Source: Pseudomonas nabeulensis
Lineage (GTDB): Bacteria > Pseudomonadota > Gammaproteobacteria > Pseudomonadales > Pseudomonadaceae
Assembly: GCF_004682045.1 (NCBI RefSeq)
Contig: NZ_QUZT01000023.1
Coordinates: 1 to 64,000 of the forward strand
DNA length: 64,000 nucleotides
Direction: 5' to 3'
Position 1 is the stretch's first letter. Each line of letters opens with the position of its first letter. The notes beneath the pieces were generated by a model. It saw only the letters and a list, made by a program, of their open reading frames with translations. It was not told the origin of the DNA and ran no database searches. The translations under genes and the position numbers were made by a program. Below are positions 41,909 to 50,928 of the stretch, piece by piece.

Positions 41909-44350
41909 ATGGCACACCGATACGCCGCACGGCCCTTGCTGGCACTGGCCATTTCCATGGCCTGCGGCACCACGCCGCTGTATTTGCAGGCTGCTGAGAC
42001 CACTCAGGCCCAGACCTATCGTTTCGATATTCCAGGGCAAAGCCTGGACGGAGCGCTGGCGGCATTTTCGGCAGTGACGCGGATTCAGGTGCTGGTGTCG
42101 GGTGAGCTGACCCAAGGCGTGGTGTCGCCGGGTGTGCGTGGCAACCTGGGCCAGCGTGAAGCCTTGGGGCAATTGCTGGGCGGCACGGGTCTGAACGCTG
42201 CGTTTATCAACGCAGACACGGTCACCCTGGAAAAACCCGTAGCCAGCGGCGGCGCCCTCGAAGTCGGCGCCACCACCATCAGTGCTGAACGCCTTGGCGC
42301 TACCACTGAAGGCACAGGCTCCTACACCACCGGCGCGGTGACCATCGGTAAAGGCGAGCAGAAACTCAAGGACATCCCGCAATCGGTCAGCGTCATGACC
42401 CGCAAGCAGATGGACGATCAGAACACCACCAAACTGTCCGAAGTGGTCAAGCGCACACCGGGCCTGACCGCGACCAAATCCCCCGGCCCCGGCATGTTCA
42501 TCTTCTCCCGTGGCTTCGAGGTCGGCACCCTGCAATACGATGGCGTGGGTATCCCGCGCAACACTTACACACTGGGCAGCTACCTCACCGAAAACATGGC
42601 GATCTATGACCGCGTCGAGACCTTGCGCGGCCCGGCCGCCTTGCTACAAGGCGCCAACAGCCCCGGCGGCACCATGAACCTGGTGCGCAAGCGTGGCCAA
42701 CAGGCGCCCACCGTGACCATCACCGCCAAGGCCGGTTCCTGGGACCACTACGGTACTCAGGTGGATGTCGGTGGCCCGATGAACGCCGAAGGCACGTTGC
42801 GTGGTCGCTTTGTGGCGGATTACGACACCACAAATTCCTTTGTCGACTACGTCGGTGGCTGGAATCAGACGGTCTACGCAGCGGTGGACTACGACTTTAC
42901 GCCCGACACCACCGTGGGCGTCGGCATTAGCAACCAGAAGGGGCACTCGCGCCCCAACTTCATGTCGTTGCCCCGTTATGCAGACGGCAGCGACATCGGC
43001 CTGCCGCGCTCGACCTTTGTCGGCGCCAGTTGGAACCGCTCGGTCAACAACCAGACCCAGGTGTTTGCCGACCTGGAGCATCGCTTCAACGATGACTGGA
43101 AGGTAAAGGCGGCGTTGGTCGCGATGGATGAACACAACGACGCGACCTACCAGGCGACGTGGGATGAGATTCCCAATGGTGGTGGCACCGTGCGGTATAT
43201 CGACTGGGTCACCGACTTCAATACCAAGAGCCGTGGCGCGGATGTGTATGTCAACGGCAAGTTTGACGGCTTGGGCTTCCAGCAGGAAATGGTGCTGGGC
43301 GCCAACTACTCCAAGCTCACCACCGACGATTTGTGGGCACGGGCGGCAACGCCGGGTGCGGATATCTTCAATATCGACCACAACCGTCCGCAGCGGGATA
43401 AATATCAATTGTTCCAGGAGGGGTGGGGGTCCAAGAGCTGGTATGACATCCGTCAGAAAGGCATCTATGGCACCTGGCGCGTGAAAGTGCTGGACCCGCT
43501 GACCTTGATCGTCGGCGCGCGCTCCAGTTGGTATGACTATTCCTATATCGGCCAGAGCGGCACGAACGGTGTGTACCGCGCCCCCGAAGGCAGCAGCACC
43601 CAATCCAACGGCAAGGTTACGCCGTATGCAGGCCTGGTCTACGCCCTCAATGAACAATGGTCGGCCTACGCCAGCTACACCGACGCGTTCGAGCCTCAGA
43701 CTAACCTGACCGCCTCCCAGTCGATCCTCAAACCCATCGAGGGCAAGAACTACGAGGTAGGCCTCAAGGGCGAATTGGCCGATGGTCGTCTCAACGCTTC
43801 GTTCGCGGTCTTCCGCTACGATCAGGAAAACCGCGCCGCCCAAGACCTGAACGGGCCACTGAACTGTAACGGTTGGTACTGCTCGGTAGCCTCGGGCAAA
43901 GTCCGCAGCCAAGGGTTCGAAGCCACCTTGAGCGGCGAGGTGCTGCCGGGCTTGCAACTGAACTCCAGCTACACCTACAACACCACCAAATTCCTCAAGG
44001 ACGACGACTACGAAGGCAAGGTCTTCAGCACCTGGACGCCCAAGCACCTGCTCAAGGTCTGGGGTGACTACCAGTTGCCGGGGGATTGGCAGAAATTCAG
44101 CGTCGGCGCCGGTGTGACTGCGCAAAGTAGCACCATTGCCTACGACCGCACGTTCAGCGTGCCGGGCAATGCGCTGTGGGATTCGCGGGTGGCGTACAAG
44201 ATCAACCAGGAATTCACCGTCGCGGCGAACCTGAACAATATGTTCGACAAGAAGTACTACATCCCGGCGTATAACGCGAATTGGGGCAGTAACTACTATG
44301 GTGATCCGCGCAATGTGATGTTTACCATGACCTACACGCCACAGTTCTAG
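41909..44350 (+). CDS. TonB-dependent siderophore receptor with signalling (STN) domain
   Basis: 813 residues from the ATG at 41909 (GGGGAGCACC upstream). A signal peptide is followed by an STN domain (YRFDIPGQSLDGALAAFSAV ... QREALGQLLGGTGL), a plug domain with DIPQSVSVMTRKQMDD and VETLRGPAALLQGANSPGG, and a beta-barrel ending in Phe (YTPQF). The STN domain makes it the signal-input receptor for the FecI/FecR pair directly upstream. The siderophore (for example a ferrioxamine, ferrichrome or foreign pyoverdine) cannot be told by eye. A group II REPIN follows. Confidence 0.93.
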   Translation: MAHRYAARPLLALAISMACGTTPLYLQAAETTQAQTYRFDIPGQSLDGALAAFSAVTRIQVLVSGELTQGVVSPGVRGNLGQREALGQLLGGTGLNAAFINADTVTLEKPVASGGALEVGATTISAERLGATTEGTGSYTTGAVTIGKGEQKLKDIPQSVSVMTRKQMDDQNTTKLSEVVKRTPGLTATKSPGPGMFIFSRGFEVGTLQYDGVGIPRNTYTLGSYLTENMAIYDRVETLRGPAALLQGANSPGGTMNLVRKRGQQAPTVTITAKAGSWDHYGTQVDVGGPMNAEGTLRGRFVADYDTTNSFVDYVGGWNQTVYAAVDYDFTPDTTVGVGISNQKGHSRPNFMSLPRYADGSDIGLPRSTFVGASWNRSVNNQTQVFADLEHRFNDDWKVKAALVAMDEHNDATYQATWDEIPNGGGTVRYIDWVTDFNTKSRGADVYVNGKFDGLGFQQEMVLGANYSKLTTDDLWARAATPGADIFNIDHNRPQRDKYQLFQEGWGSKSWYDIRQKGIYGTWRVKVLDPLTLIVGARSSWYDYSYIGQSGTNGVYRAPEGSSTQSNGKVTPYAGLVYALNEQWSAYASYTDAFEPQTNLTASQSILKPIEGKNYEVGLKGELADGRLNASFAVFRYDQENRAAQDLNGPLNCNGWYCSVASGKVRSQGFEATLSGEVLPGLQLNSSYTYNTTKFLKDDDYEGKVFSTWTPKHLLKVWGDYQLPGDWQKFSVGAGVTAQSSTIAYDRTFSVPGNALWDSRVAYKINQEFTVAANLNNMFDKKYYIPAYNANWGSNYYGDPRNVMFTMTYTPQF

Positions 44351-44390
44351 AGCCCTACATCGAGCCAATGTGGGAGACGACCAGCTTTTT

Positions 44391-44523
44391 GTAGTGAGCG
44401 GGCTTGCCCCGCGCTGGGTGGCGAAGCCGCCCCAAATCCTGCCGGCGCGGTCTTACTGATACACCGAGGTGCCTGGGTTTAGGGCGGCTTCGCCACCCAG
44501 CGCGGGGCAAGCCCGCTCACTAC
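44391..44523. repeat. REPIN, group II (42-bp perfect arms)
   Basis: The arm starting GTAGTGAGCGGGCTTGCCCC at 44391 is repeated exactly in inverse at 44482-44523, 42 bases each, with a 49-base spacer. The GAGCGGGCTTGCCCCGC core identifies the second REP group of P. fluorescens. A fragment of a group I core follows near 44567. Confidence 0.9.
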
Positions 44524-44620
44524 AGTGGCAGTGTTGCGCCAGTCATCTCTTAACTGACTGGCATAGGGCTTGCCCCTCCCACAGTTGACCTCAGTGTTCC
44601 AGGGCTTTTGGCCAGGCAAA

Positions 44621-44649
44621 AAAATGCCCCGCATTTGGCGGGGCATTTT
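44621..44649. terminator. Bidirectional rho-independent terminator
   Basis: Twelve-base perfect arms (AAAATGCCCCGC and inverse) around an ATTTG loop, with A- and T-runs on the two sides. It ends ilvD on the minus strand and backs up the receptor operon on the plus strand. Together with the REPIN it accounts for most of the 311-bp gap 44351-44661. Confidence 0.92.
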
Positions 44650-44661
44650 TATGGGCGCAGC

Positions 44662-46503
44662 TTACAGACCGTCAAGCATCGCCTTGTTACGCACCGCACC
44701 CTTGTCGGCACTGGTGGCCAGCAGGGCGTAGGCCTTCAGCGCGGTGGTGACTTTGCGCGGACGCTTCTCCACCGGCTTCCAACCTTTCTTGTCCTGCTCG
44801 ACACGGCGTGCCGCCAGTTCCTCATCGCTGATCAACAGGTTGATCGAGCGGTTTGGAATGTCGATCAGCACCTTATCGCCATCCTGTACCAGGCCAATCG
44901 CGCCACCTGCCGCAGCTTCCGGCGAAGCGTGGCCGATAGACAGGCCCGACGTACCGCCAGAGAAACGACCGTCGGTCAGCAGTGCACAGGCTTTGCCCAG
45001 GCCCTTGGATTTCAGGTACGACGTCGGGTACAGCATCTCCTGCATACCCGGGCCGCCTTTCGGGCCTTCGTAGCGGATGATCACGATGTCGCCTTCCTTC
45101 ACTTCGTCAGCGAGGATGCCGCGTACCGAGCTGTCCTGGCTTTCGTAGATCTTGGCGCGACCTTCGAAGACGTGGATGGACTCATCCACACCGGCGGTTT
45201 TCACCACACAGCCGTCCAGCGCGATGTTGCCGTACAGCACGGCCAGGCCGCCTTCTTGGGAGTAGGCGTGCTCGACACTGCGGATGCAGCCGTTTTCACG
45301 GTCGTCGTCCAGGGTGTCCCAACGGGTCGACTGGCTGAACGCGGTTTGCGTCGGGATGCCCGCCGGGCCGGCCTTGAAGAAGGTGTGCACGGCTTCGTCG
45401 TCAGTCTGGGTGATGTCCCACTTGGCGATGCCTTCGGCAATGGACTTGCTGTGCACGGTCGGCAGGTCGGTGTGCAACAAGCCGCCACGGGCCAGGGAAC
45501 CGAGGATCGAGAAGATCCCGCCAGCGCGGTGCACGTCTTCCATGTGGTACTTCTGGATGTTCGGCGCGACTTTGCACAGTTGCGGCACGTGGCGGGACAG
45601 ACGGTCGATGTCGCGCAGGTCGAAATCGATCTCGGCTTCCTGGGCGGCGGCCAGCAAGTGCAGGATGGTGTTGGTGGAACCGCCCATGGCGATGTCCAGG
45701 GTCATGGCGTTTTCGAACGCCTTGAAGTTGGCGATGTTGCGCGGCAACACCGACTCGTCGTTCTCGCCGTAGTAACGCTTGCACAGCTCGACGATGGTGC
45801 GGCCCGCCTTGAGGAACAGTTGCTCGCGGTCGCTGTGGGTGGCCAGGGTGGAACCGTTGCCCGGCAAGGCGAGACCTAAGGCTTCCACCAGGCAGTTCAT
45901 CGAGTTGGCGGTGAACATGCCGGAGCACGAACCGCAGGTCGGGCAAGCGCTGCGCTCGTATTCCGCGACCTTCTCGTCAGAAGCGCTGGAATCGGCGGCG
46001 ATGACCATGGCGTCCACCAGGTCGAGGCCGTGGGAGGCGAGCTTGGTCTTGCCGGCTTCCATTGGACCGCCGGAGACGAAGATCACCGGGATGTTCAGGC
46101 GCAGGGAGGCCATCAGCATGCCGGGGGTGATCTTGTCGCAGTTGGAGATGCACACGATGGCGTCGGCGCAGTGGGCGTTGACCATGTACTCCACGGAGTC
46201 GGCGATGATCTCGCGGCTCGGCAGGGAATACAGCATGCCGTCATGGCCCATGGCGATGCCGTCATCCACGGCGATGGTGTTGAATTCTTTCGCTACACCG
46301 CCGGCACGTTCGATCTCGCGGGCGACCAATTGGCCCAGGTCCTTGAGGTGGACGTGGCCCGGTACGAACTGGGTGAACGAGTTGGCAATCGCGATGATCG
46401 GCTTCTTGAAGTCGTCATCCTTCATCCCCGTGGCGCGCCAAAGTGCGCGGGCGCCGGCCATGTTGCGGCCATGGGTGGATGTTTTCGAGCGGTAATCTGG
46501 CAT
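44662..46503 (-). CDS. ilvD: Dihydroxy-acid dehydratase
   Basis: 613 residues, full length. It dehydrates dihydroxy acids in valine and isoleucine synthesis, so it follows in the pathway from ilvA in this window. Cysteines of the iron-sulfur cluster lie in [12 protein letters not shown] and [18 protein letters not shown]; other family blocks are TRHGRN-like [19 protein letters not shown] at the start and [20 protein letters not shown] near the end. The start has CGGAGTGCTCC upstream. Its 5-prime region has a 14-bp tandem repeat. Confidence 0.97.
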   Translation of the reverse strand: MPDYRSKTSTHGRNMAGARALWRATGMKDDDFKKPIIAIANSFTQFVPGHVHLKDLGQLVAREIERAGGVAKEFNTIAVDDGIAMGHDGMLYSLPSREIIADSVEYMVNAHCADAIVCISNCDKITPGMLMASLRLNIPVIFVSGGPMEAGKTKLASHGLDLVDAMVIAADSSASDEKVAEYERSACPTCGSCSGMFTANSMNCLVEALGLALPGNGSTLATHSDREQLFLKAGRTIVELCKRYYGENDESVLPRNIANFKAFENAMTLDIAMGGSTNTILHLLAAAQEAEIDFDLRDIDRLSRHVPQLCKVAPNIQKYHMEDVHRAGGIFSILGSLARGGLLHTDLPTVHSKSIAEGIAKWDITQTDDEAVHTFFKAGPAGIPTQTAFSQSTRWDTLDDDRENGCIRSVEHAYSQEGGLAVLYGNIALDGCVVKTAGVDESIHVFEGRAKIYESQDSSVRGILADEVKEGDIVIIRYEGPKGGPGMQEMLYPTSYLKSKGLGKACALLTDGRFSGGTSGLSIGHASPEAAAGGAIGLVQDGDKVLIDIPNRSINLLISDEELAARRVEQDKKGWKPVEKRPRKVTTALKAYALLATSADKGAVRNKAMLDGL

Positions 46504-46519
46504 GGAGCACTCCGGGCGG

Positions 46520-46547
46520 CTAATCAGGTACTACTAATCAGGTACTT
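46520..46547. repeat. 14-bp tandem direct repeat upstream of ilvD
   Basis: CTAATCAGGTACTA is followed at once by CTAATCAGGTACTT, about 17 bases upstream of the ilvD start. It may be a regulator site or a slippage duplication. Confidence 0.7.
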
Positions 46548-46745
46548 AAGGGGAGTGAGCTTCTATTGACGTCTGGAACACCCGAAAAATGGCACTGGTG
46601 TCCGGAAGTTGCCGCAAACGTTACGGGATCGCCGTGCGCATTGGCCTTGAGCTCATAAACCCGCCGGGGGATGACTGGCGATGAATAGGGCCGATTCTAC
46701 ACCGCTGGAGGCTGGATGGAATGGCTGGAACCGTGAAGAGGGTGG

Positions 46746-47966
46746 CTATGGGACGTGTGGGACTGATTTGCGGCTGACCCGCGCATTCGTTAGCCAACCC
46801 CAAAGTCCGAAAACGATGAAGCTCACACCAATGGACATCAACAAGTGGGAGCCGGTTTGCGCAAGGGCAGCACTGCTGACGGCAGCGGTGAGAAACATGA
46901 TGCTGTTCCCCGCCGATGCCGCCGTCCCTGCGCGGCTGGAAAACAGCAACATTGCCGCAGAAATGGCTGCGGGTCGCACCAGGGTGACCGCGAGGGCACT
47001 GATCAGCATCGGGATCAGCAGGGTGACGGTGGTAATGGCTTCATAGATGACGATCCCTGTTAACAGCACACCCGCGACGCAGAGTAGCCCGAGGCCGATG
47101 TTGATCTGCCGCGACAGCGTGATGCGTTTCTGCAAATACGACGCCACAACGCCGCCGAGCAGGTAGGCCACGCCGTACACCATCAGCACCAGCGCGTATT
47201 GATATTCGGAGAGACTCAGCGCGTCCATGAAGATCAGCGGCGTTACGCTGATCAGCGCGAAGTAGCAAGCGAAGACCAGCGCGGCGATCCACCAGTAGCG
47301 CAGAAAGTCCCGGTTGCGTGCGACGGCCTTGAGGGTGGCGATGATCGACACCGGCTCGCGGTGCGGGCTGGCGGACCTCGATGGCAGGATGCATAGCGCA
47401 TGGATCAGCATGCCCAGCGCCATCAGCGCGAAACCATAGAAGCTGCCTTGCCAGTCGAACGTGGTTTGCAGCCAGGAGCCGATCAGCGGTGACAACGCGA
47501 CAAACGAGCCACTGAGCGTCATGTAATAGAGACGCACGCGGGCGCGATCTTGTTCGTCGAACAGGTCTTCTACCAATGCGTGGCCGAGTACAAAGAACCC
47601 ACACCCCATTGCCTGAACGCTGCGAAACAGCAGGAAACTGAGATAGTCCTGCGCCAGTGCGCAACCAATGGCGCCGACGACCGACAGGGTGATGCAGCCA
47701 ATCAACACTTCCTTGCGCCCCCATTTATCCGACAGCGGGCCGGCGACCAGTTGGGAGATCGAAAAAACCAGTGTGAACAGGCTGATGGACAGCGCGACGT
47801 CGGCGGTTGGCGTATCGAAGTAAGCGGACAGGGCGGGGAATGAAGGCAGCAGGATATTGATCGGGAAAAAACTGATCAGGGAAATGCAGGTGATGAGGAT
47901 GAAACGGGAGAGTTGTTGACGTTTTATCTCGCCACGAAGTGAGGGCGGGCAGGAGGACACAGACAT
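46746..47966 (-). CDS. MFS transporter, drug-resistance (Bcr/CflA) type, likely exporter
   Basis: 406 residues with about twelve membrane helices. The N-terminal half shows FPINILLPSFPALSAYFDTP, the motif A loop LVAGPLSDKWGRKEVL and FLLFRSVQAMGCGFFVLGHA (motif C-like), as in Bcr/CflA exporters. It lies 122 bp downstream of the SagB-type dehydrogenase gene on the same strand, with no visible terminator between, so it may be part of the same operon and export its product. Its base composition is closer to the chromosome than that of the dehydrogenase gene. A stand-alone drug exporter is the alternative. Confidence 0.85.
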   Translation of the reverse strand: MSVSSCPPSLRGEIKRQQLSRFILITCISLISFFPINILLPSFPALSAYFDTPTADVALSISLFTLVFSISQLVAGPLSDKWGRKEVLIGCITLSVVGAIGCALAQDYLSFLLFRSVQAMGCGFFVLGHALVEDLFDEQDRARVRLYYMTLSGSFVALSPLIGSWLQTTFDWQGSFYGFALMALGMLIHALCILPSRSASPHREPVSIIATLKAVARNRDFLRYWWIAALVFACYFALISVTPLIFMDALSLSEYQYALVLMVYGVAYLLGGVVASYLQKRITLSRQINIGLGLLCVAGVLLTGIVIYEAITTVTLLIPMLISALAVTLVRPAAISAAMLLFSSRAGTAASAGNSIMFLTAAVSSAALAQTGSHLLMSIGVSFIVFGLWGWLTNARVSRKSVPHVP

Positions 47967-48088
47967 TGTTTTTGTTTTCCAGAGTGGGGCCGCAAGCCGA
48001 TATTAGCCTTGGTTGGCGAGAACTCAATTAGTAAAGACGGAGTAACTCTCCTCCCAAGGCTGCTGTAAACGGCTGCGTTGCCAGGGTC

Positions 48089-49171
48089 TCAATTCGTTAT
48101 CAAAAGCTTTTCGAACTCGTCGCTGAAAACCTGCCCATCGCTGTAGCCTGCACCTACGAAAAGAACTAACTGTTCTCTAAGGTCCCGTATGCCGAGGGAT
48201 TTTTCGACTTTCGTGTCGTTGATGGCGGAGGACAACCACGTGTTAAGCCCCATGGCGGTTGAGATAAGCTGAGTCGTTTGTGCGATGTGCCCGGCTTCTA
48301 TCAGGGCAACTCGATAGGCCCTGGAGTGTGGGTACTTCCACCACAGCTTGTCGAATCGCGATGTAATGAAAATACCAAAGGGAAGATTGTCGATGAAATG
48401 TTGGCCGTTAAGGAAGTTTCCCAGAGGCTCTTGTGTTCGACGAATCAGTCTAAGTGCGTGTAGCGCTGGGTGATAGTAGTAAAGTCCGGGGTTTAGGCCT
48501 CTTATGTTGTGCGCATACAAATAACCTTCGCTGGAGCTTAGTCCGCCACCTGACGGGCTGCTTCGCCTAGCGCGGAAAGAAGGGGGCGTTAAGTGCGAGG
48601 TGTCTTGAGTGCGTTCTTTTAAGTGCCCTAGCGACAGGTAGAGCAGCGTACTCAGGTCTTCTAATGAAATGCTTTTGTTCAAATAGGTGCGGCAGGTTTT
48701 CCGTTTTATTAGCGTGTGTTGCAGTAACGGGTATGCTCTGAGAGATTCATCCGGTGAGGGTTGCGGTAGGCTGATAAAGTCTTCTGCTTGGAGATGGGCG
48801 AACCGGTTTGAATCAGGAGGGCTTCTGCGCATCACGCTCTGACAGTGCGCCAGGTAATGAGCTGCCCAACTGACACTGTCCGTAGGCTGATCCGCGTCTG
48901 ATAAATCCTTTGTGCCGATGTGGAATATTCTCGATAAATCATCCCAACCCCATTGGGTGTCTGATGTTGGCGTGTCGTGTTGGATAATCGAGTTGTTAAT
49001 GAACGTTGAGTCGGTCTCAAGTTTAGGGTCGTAAAGAGATAGATCGTAAATAAGCTCCATCAGACGCTGCGAGTGCGCACGATCCAGCTCAAACTGCTCA
49101 TGGGTTTTATAATTCCAGATGATAAGGTGTTGCGATTTGATTAGGAAAAATAAGTTTGGATTTATTTGCAT
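48089..49171 (-). CDS. SagB-type dehydrogenase (nitroreductase fold), putative peptide-modifying enzyme
   Basis: 360 residues with GGGGAG upstream of the ATG. Residues 1 to about 165 form an extension with little similarity to simple nitroreductases, as in TOMM dehydrogenases that use an N-terminal region to bind a peptide. The rest is an FMN nitroreductase fold: LIKRKTCRTYLNKSISLEDL, LLYLSLG, SSPSGGGLSSSEGYLYAHNI, NPGLYYYHPALHALRLI, ALIEAGHIAQTTQLISTAMG. SagB/McbC enzymes oxidise azolines to azoles in ribosomal peptides, normally beside a YcaO cyclase; none is seen here. The gene is AT-richer than its neighbours, suggesting transfer. Preceded by a 21-codon gene. Confidence 0.8.
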   Translation of the reverse strand: MQINPNLFFLIKSQHLIIWNYKTHEQFELDRAHSQRLMELIYDLSLYDPKLETDSTFINNSIIQHDTPTSDTQWGWDDLSRIFHIGTKDLSDADQPTDSVSWAAHYLAHCQSVMRRSPPDSNRFAHLQAEDFISLPQPSPDESLRAYPLLQHTLIKRKTCRTYLNKSISLEDLSTLLYLSLGHLKERTQDTSHLTPPSFRARRSSPSGGGLSSSEGYLYAHNIRGLNPGLYYYHPALHALRLIRRTQEPLGNFLNGQHFIDNLPFGIFITSRFDKLWWKYPHSRAYRVALIEAGHIAQTTQLISTAMGLNTWLSSAINDTKVEKSLGIRDLREQLVLFVGAGYSDGQVFSDEFEKLLITN

Positions 49172-49191
49172 TGTTTACTCCCCGTTCTTGG

Positions 49192-49216
49192 GGCTGGGTT
49201 GGCGTACAACCCAGCT
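49192..49216 (-). promoter_or_regulatory. Hairpin between the 21-codon gene and the SagB-type gene
   Basis: GCTGGGTTG and CAACCCAGC make a perfect 9-bp stem with a 7-base loop, after the short gene's stop codon and 20 bases before the dehydrogenase start. No T-run follows in the minus direction, so it may be a partial terminator or an RNA-stabilising structure giving more message for the peptide than for the enzyme. Confidence 0.65.
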
Positions 49217-49229
49217 CGTAATCAACGAC

Positions 49230-49295
49230 TTATTTAGGCATTCCAATCAGTGCGAATGCTGCCAGTGCTTTTGACTCAAGGATGATTGCGTTCAT
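49230..49295 (-). CDS. 21-residue peptide, candidate precursor of a modified peptide
   Basis: The frame starts at ATG 49295 with GGAGAG six bases upstream and stops with TAA at 49230-49232. It begins MNAIILESKALAAF and ends with ALIGMPK. The peptide is short, hydrophobic and Ala/Leu-rich with two lysines and one Glu; it has no Cys, and its single Ser is at position 8. It is too short for usual gene finders. Position first in an apparent operon, a hairpin right after it, and a SagB-type dehydrogenase next make it a good candidate substrate. An alternative is a leader peptide controlling the operon. Function not recognised. Confidence 0.6.
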   Translation of the reverse strand: MNAIILESKALAAFALIGMPK

Positions 49296-49325
49296 ATAAA
49301 CTCTCCATTCCATTAAGTTAGTTGG

Positions 49326-49350
49326 CTGTCACGCACAATGATCGTGACAG
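49326..49350. promoter_or_regulatory. Dyad upstream of the 21-codon gene, putative operator
   Basis: CTGTCACG and CGTGACAG are perfect 8-base inverted repeats separated by 9 bases, 31 bases upstream of the peptide start. The spacing fits a dimeric regulator site, or a 5-prime leader hairpin. No regulator gene is next to the island. Confidence 0.5.
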
Positions 49351-49509
49351 AAACTAGGCTAGGCGTTGGTTTTGGATTTATCTAGTCAGGGGGGCGTAGG
49401 ATAATTCTGGTGACGTTGTAGTCTGTATTTGCTGTAACGATGAAGCTGTATATGGTTTTTGAGTTTGTACAAAAAACGAAGAGGTTTGCTTTCGTTCAAG
49501 GGGGGAACT

Positions 49510-49539
49510 GATGCTGCCCGGAACCCGTCGGGCAGCATC
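49510..49539. terminator. Hairpin downstream of rlmI
   Basis: GATGCTGCCCG and CGGGCAGCATC are 11-base perfect arms just past the rlmI stop codon. The tail has few T residues on the minus strand, so termination may be incomplete. Confidence 0.65.
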
Positions 49540-49553
49540 ATGCGAGAACAGAC

Positions 49554-50750
49554 TTAGCTATTCGGCAACAACCGGCACGTAATGCTCTTGATATACCGCG
49601 TCTCGGCAATCGCCGGGTGCACCGGGTGATCCGGGCCCTGGCCGCCACGCTCCAGCAGCTGGATATTGCGGTCCAAGTGACGTGCGCTGGTCAGCAAGAT
49701 GTTCTGCAGATCATCTTCCGGCAAGTGCATGGAGCACGAGGCGCTGACCAGGATGCCGTCCTTGCTGAGCAGGCGCATGGCTTGCTCGTTCAGGCGGCGG
49801 TAGGCGCCTTCGCCGTTCTTCATGTCTTTTTTGCGTTTGATGAAGGCCGGTGGGTCGGCGACGATCACGTCGAAGCGTTCTTCGCTGGCTTTCAGTTCTT
49901 TCAAGGCTTCAAACACGTCGCCTTCGATGCAGGTCATCTTCTCGGCAAAGCCGTTCAGCGCGGCGTTGCGCTCTACGCCGTCGAGGGCGAAGGCGGAGGC
50001 GTCGACGCAGAACACTTCACTGGCGCCGAAAGCGGCGGCTTGCACACCCCAGCCGCCGATGTAGCTGTACAGGTCGAGTACGCGTTTGCCTTTGGCATAC
50101 GGGGCCAGGCGGGCGCGGTTCATGCGGTGGTCGTAGAACCAGCCGGTTTTCTGGCCCTGGATCACCGGGGCTTCGAATTTCACGCCGTTTTCTTCCAGCG
50201 CCACCCACTCCGGCACCAGGCCAAACACCGTTTCGACGTAGCGGTTGAGGCCTTCGGCGTCGCGGGCGGCGGAGTCGTTCTTGAACAGGATGCCGCTGGG
50301 CTTGAGCACTTGGGTCAGTGCGGCGATCACGTCGTCCTTATGGGCTTCCATGGTCGCCGAGGCGATCTGCACCACCAGGATGTCGCCGAAACGGTCGACC
50401 ACCAGGCCTGGCAACAGGTCGGAATCGCCGTAGATCAGGCGGTAGAACGGCTTGTCGAACAGGCGGTCACGCAGGGACAGGGCCACGTTCAGGCGGTGTA
50501 CCAGCAGCGACTTGTCCAGCGGCAACTTGATGTCACGCGACAGCAGGCGGGCGCAGATCAGGTTGTTCGGGCTCATGGCCACGATGCCCAGGGTCTTGCC
50601 GCCGGCCGCTTCCAGGATAGCCTGGTCACCTGCCTGGAAGCCGTGGAGTGGGGTGGCCGCCACGTCGATTTCGTTGCTGTAGACCCACAGGTGGCCGTTG
50701 CGCAAACGACGATCGGCGTTGGCTTTGAGACGCAGGCTTGGCAGGGACAT
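49554..50750 (-). CDS. rlmI: 23S rRNA (cytosine-C5)-methyltransferase RlmI-like
   Basis: 398 residues from the ATG at 50750 (the longer frame would translate a REPIN). The N-terminal PUA domain (LRLKANADRRLRNGHLWVYS, about 1-75) is followed by an EEHEE-type domain and a Rossmann methyltransferase domain with VLDLYSYIGGWGVQAAAFGA as the SAM loop and FDVIVADPPAFIKRKKD containing the DPPAF active motif; the catalytic Cys is in SASCSMH. E. coli RlmI methylates C1962 of 23S rRNA. Follows a GIII REPIN region upstream. Confidence 0.9.
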   Translation of the reverse strand: MSLPSLRLKANADRRLRNGHLWVYSNEIDVAATPLHGFQAGDQAILEAAGGKTLGIVAMSPNNLICARLLSRDIKLPLDKSLLVHRLNVALSLRDRLFDKPFYRLIYGDSDLLPGLVVDRFGDILVVQIASATMEAHKDDVIAALTQVLKPSGILFKNDSAARDAEGLNRYVETVFGLVPEWVALEENGVKFEAPVIQGQKTGWFYDHRMNRARLAPYAKGKRVLDLYSYIGGWGVQAAAFGASEVFCVDASAFALDGVERNAALNGFAEKMTCIEGDVFEALKELKASEERFDVIVADPPAFIKRKKDMKNGEGAYRRLNEQAMRLLSKDGILVSASCSMHLPEDDLQNILLTSARHLDRNIQLLERGGQGPDHPVHPAIAETRYIKSITCRLLPNS

Positions 50751-50834
50751 GACGTCGCTCCGGAAAAAAGAGCGGGAGTATACCGTGTTGTGTAGGAATT
50801 GGCGGCGCCGCCGGACATGTGGGAGCGGGCTTGT

Positions 50835-50928
50835 TGTGGCGAGGGAGCTTGCTCCCGCTCGACTGCGTAGCAGTCGCAAGCTTTTGGGGGCGCTTCGCGC
50901 CCCAGCGGGAGCAAGCTCCCTCGCCACA
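50835..50928. repeat. REPIN, group III
   Basis: Arms TGTGGCGAGGGAGCTTGCTC and inverse (25 bases each, perfect) enclose a spacer with two smaller dyads (CGACTGC/GCAGTCG and GGGGGCGCTTCGCGCCCC). It lies between the divergent rlmI and HDOD genes. Confidence 0.9.

Noticed and set aside
42644..44368. A 574-codon open frame on the minus strand
   Set aside because: Antisense to the TonB-dependent receptor gene; no signal, motif or ribosome site.
47967..48088. A second short peptide gene between the SagB-type and MFS genes
   Set aside because: The 122-bp gap contains a GGAGGAG-like run on the minus strand but no ATG or GTG frame of useful length after it.
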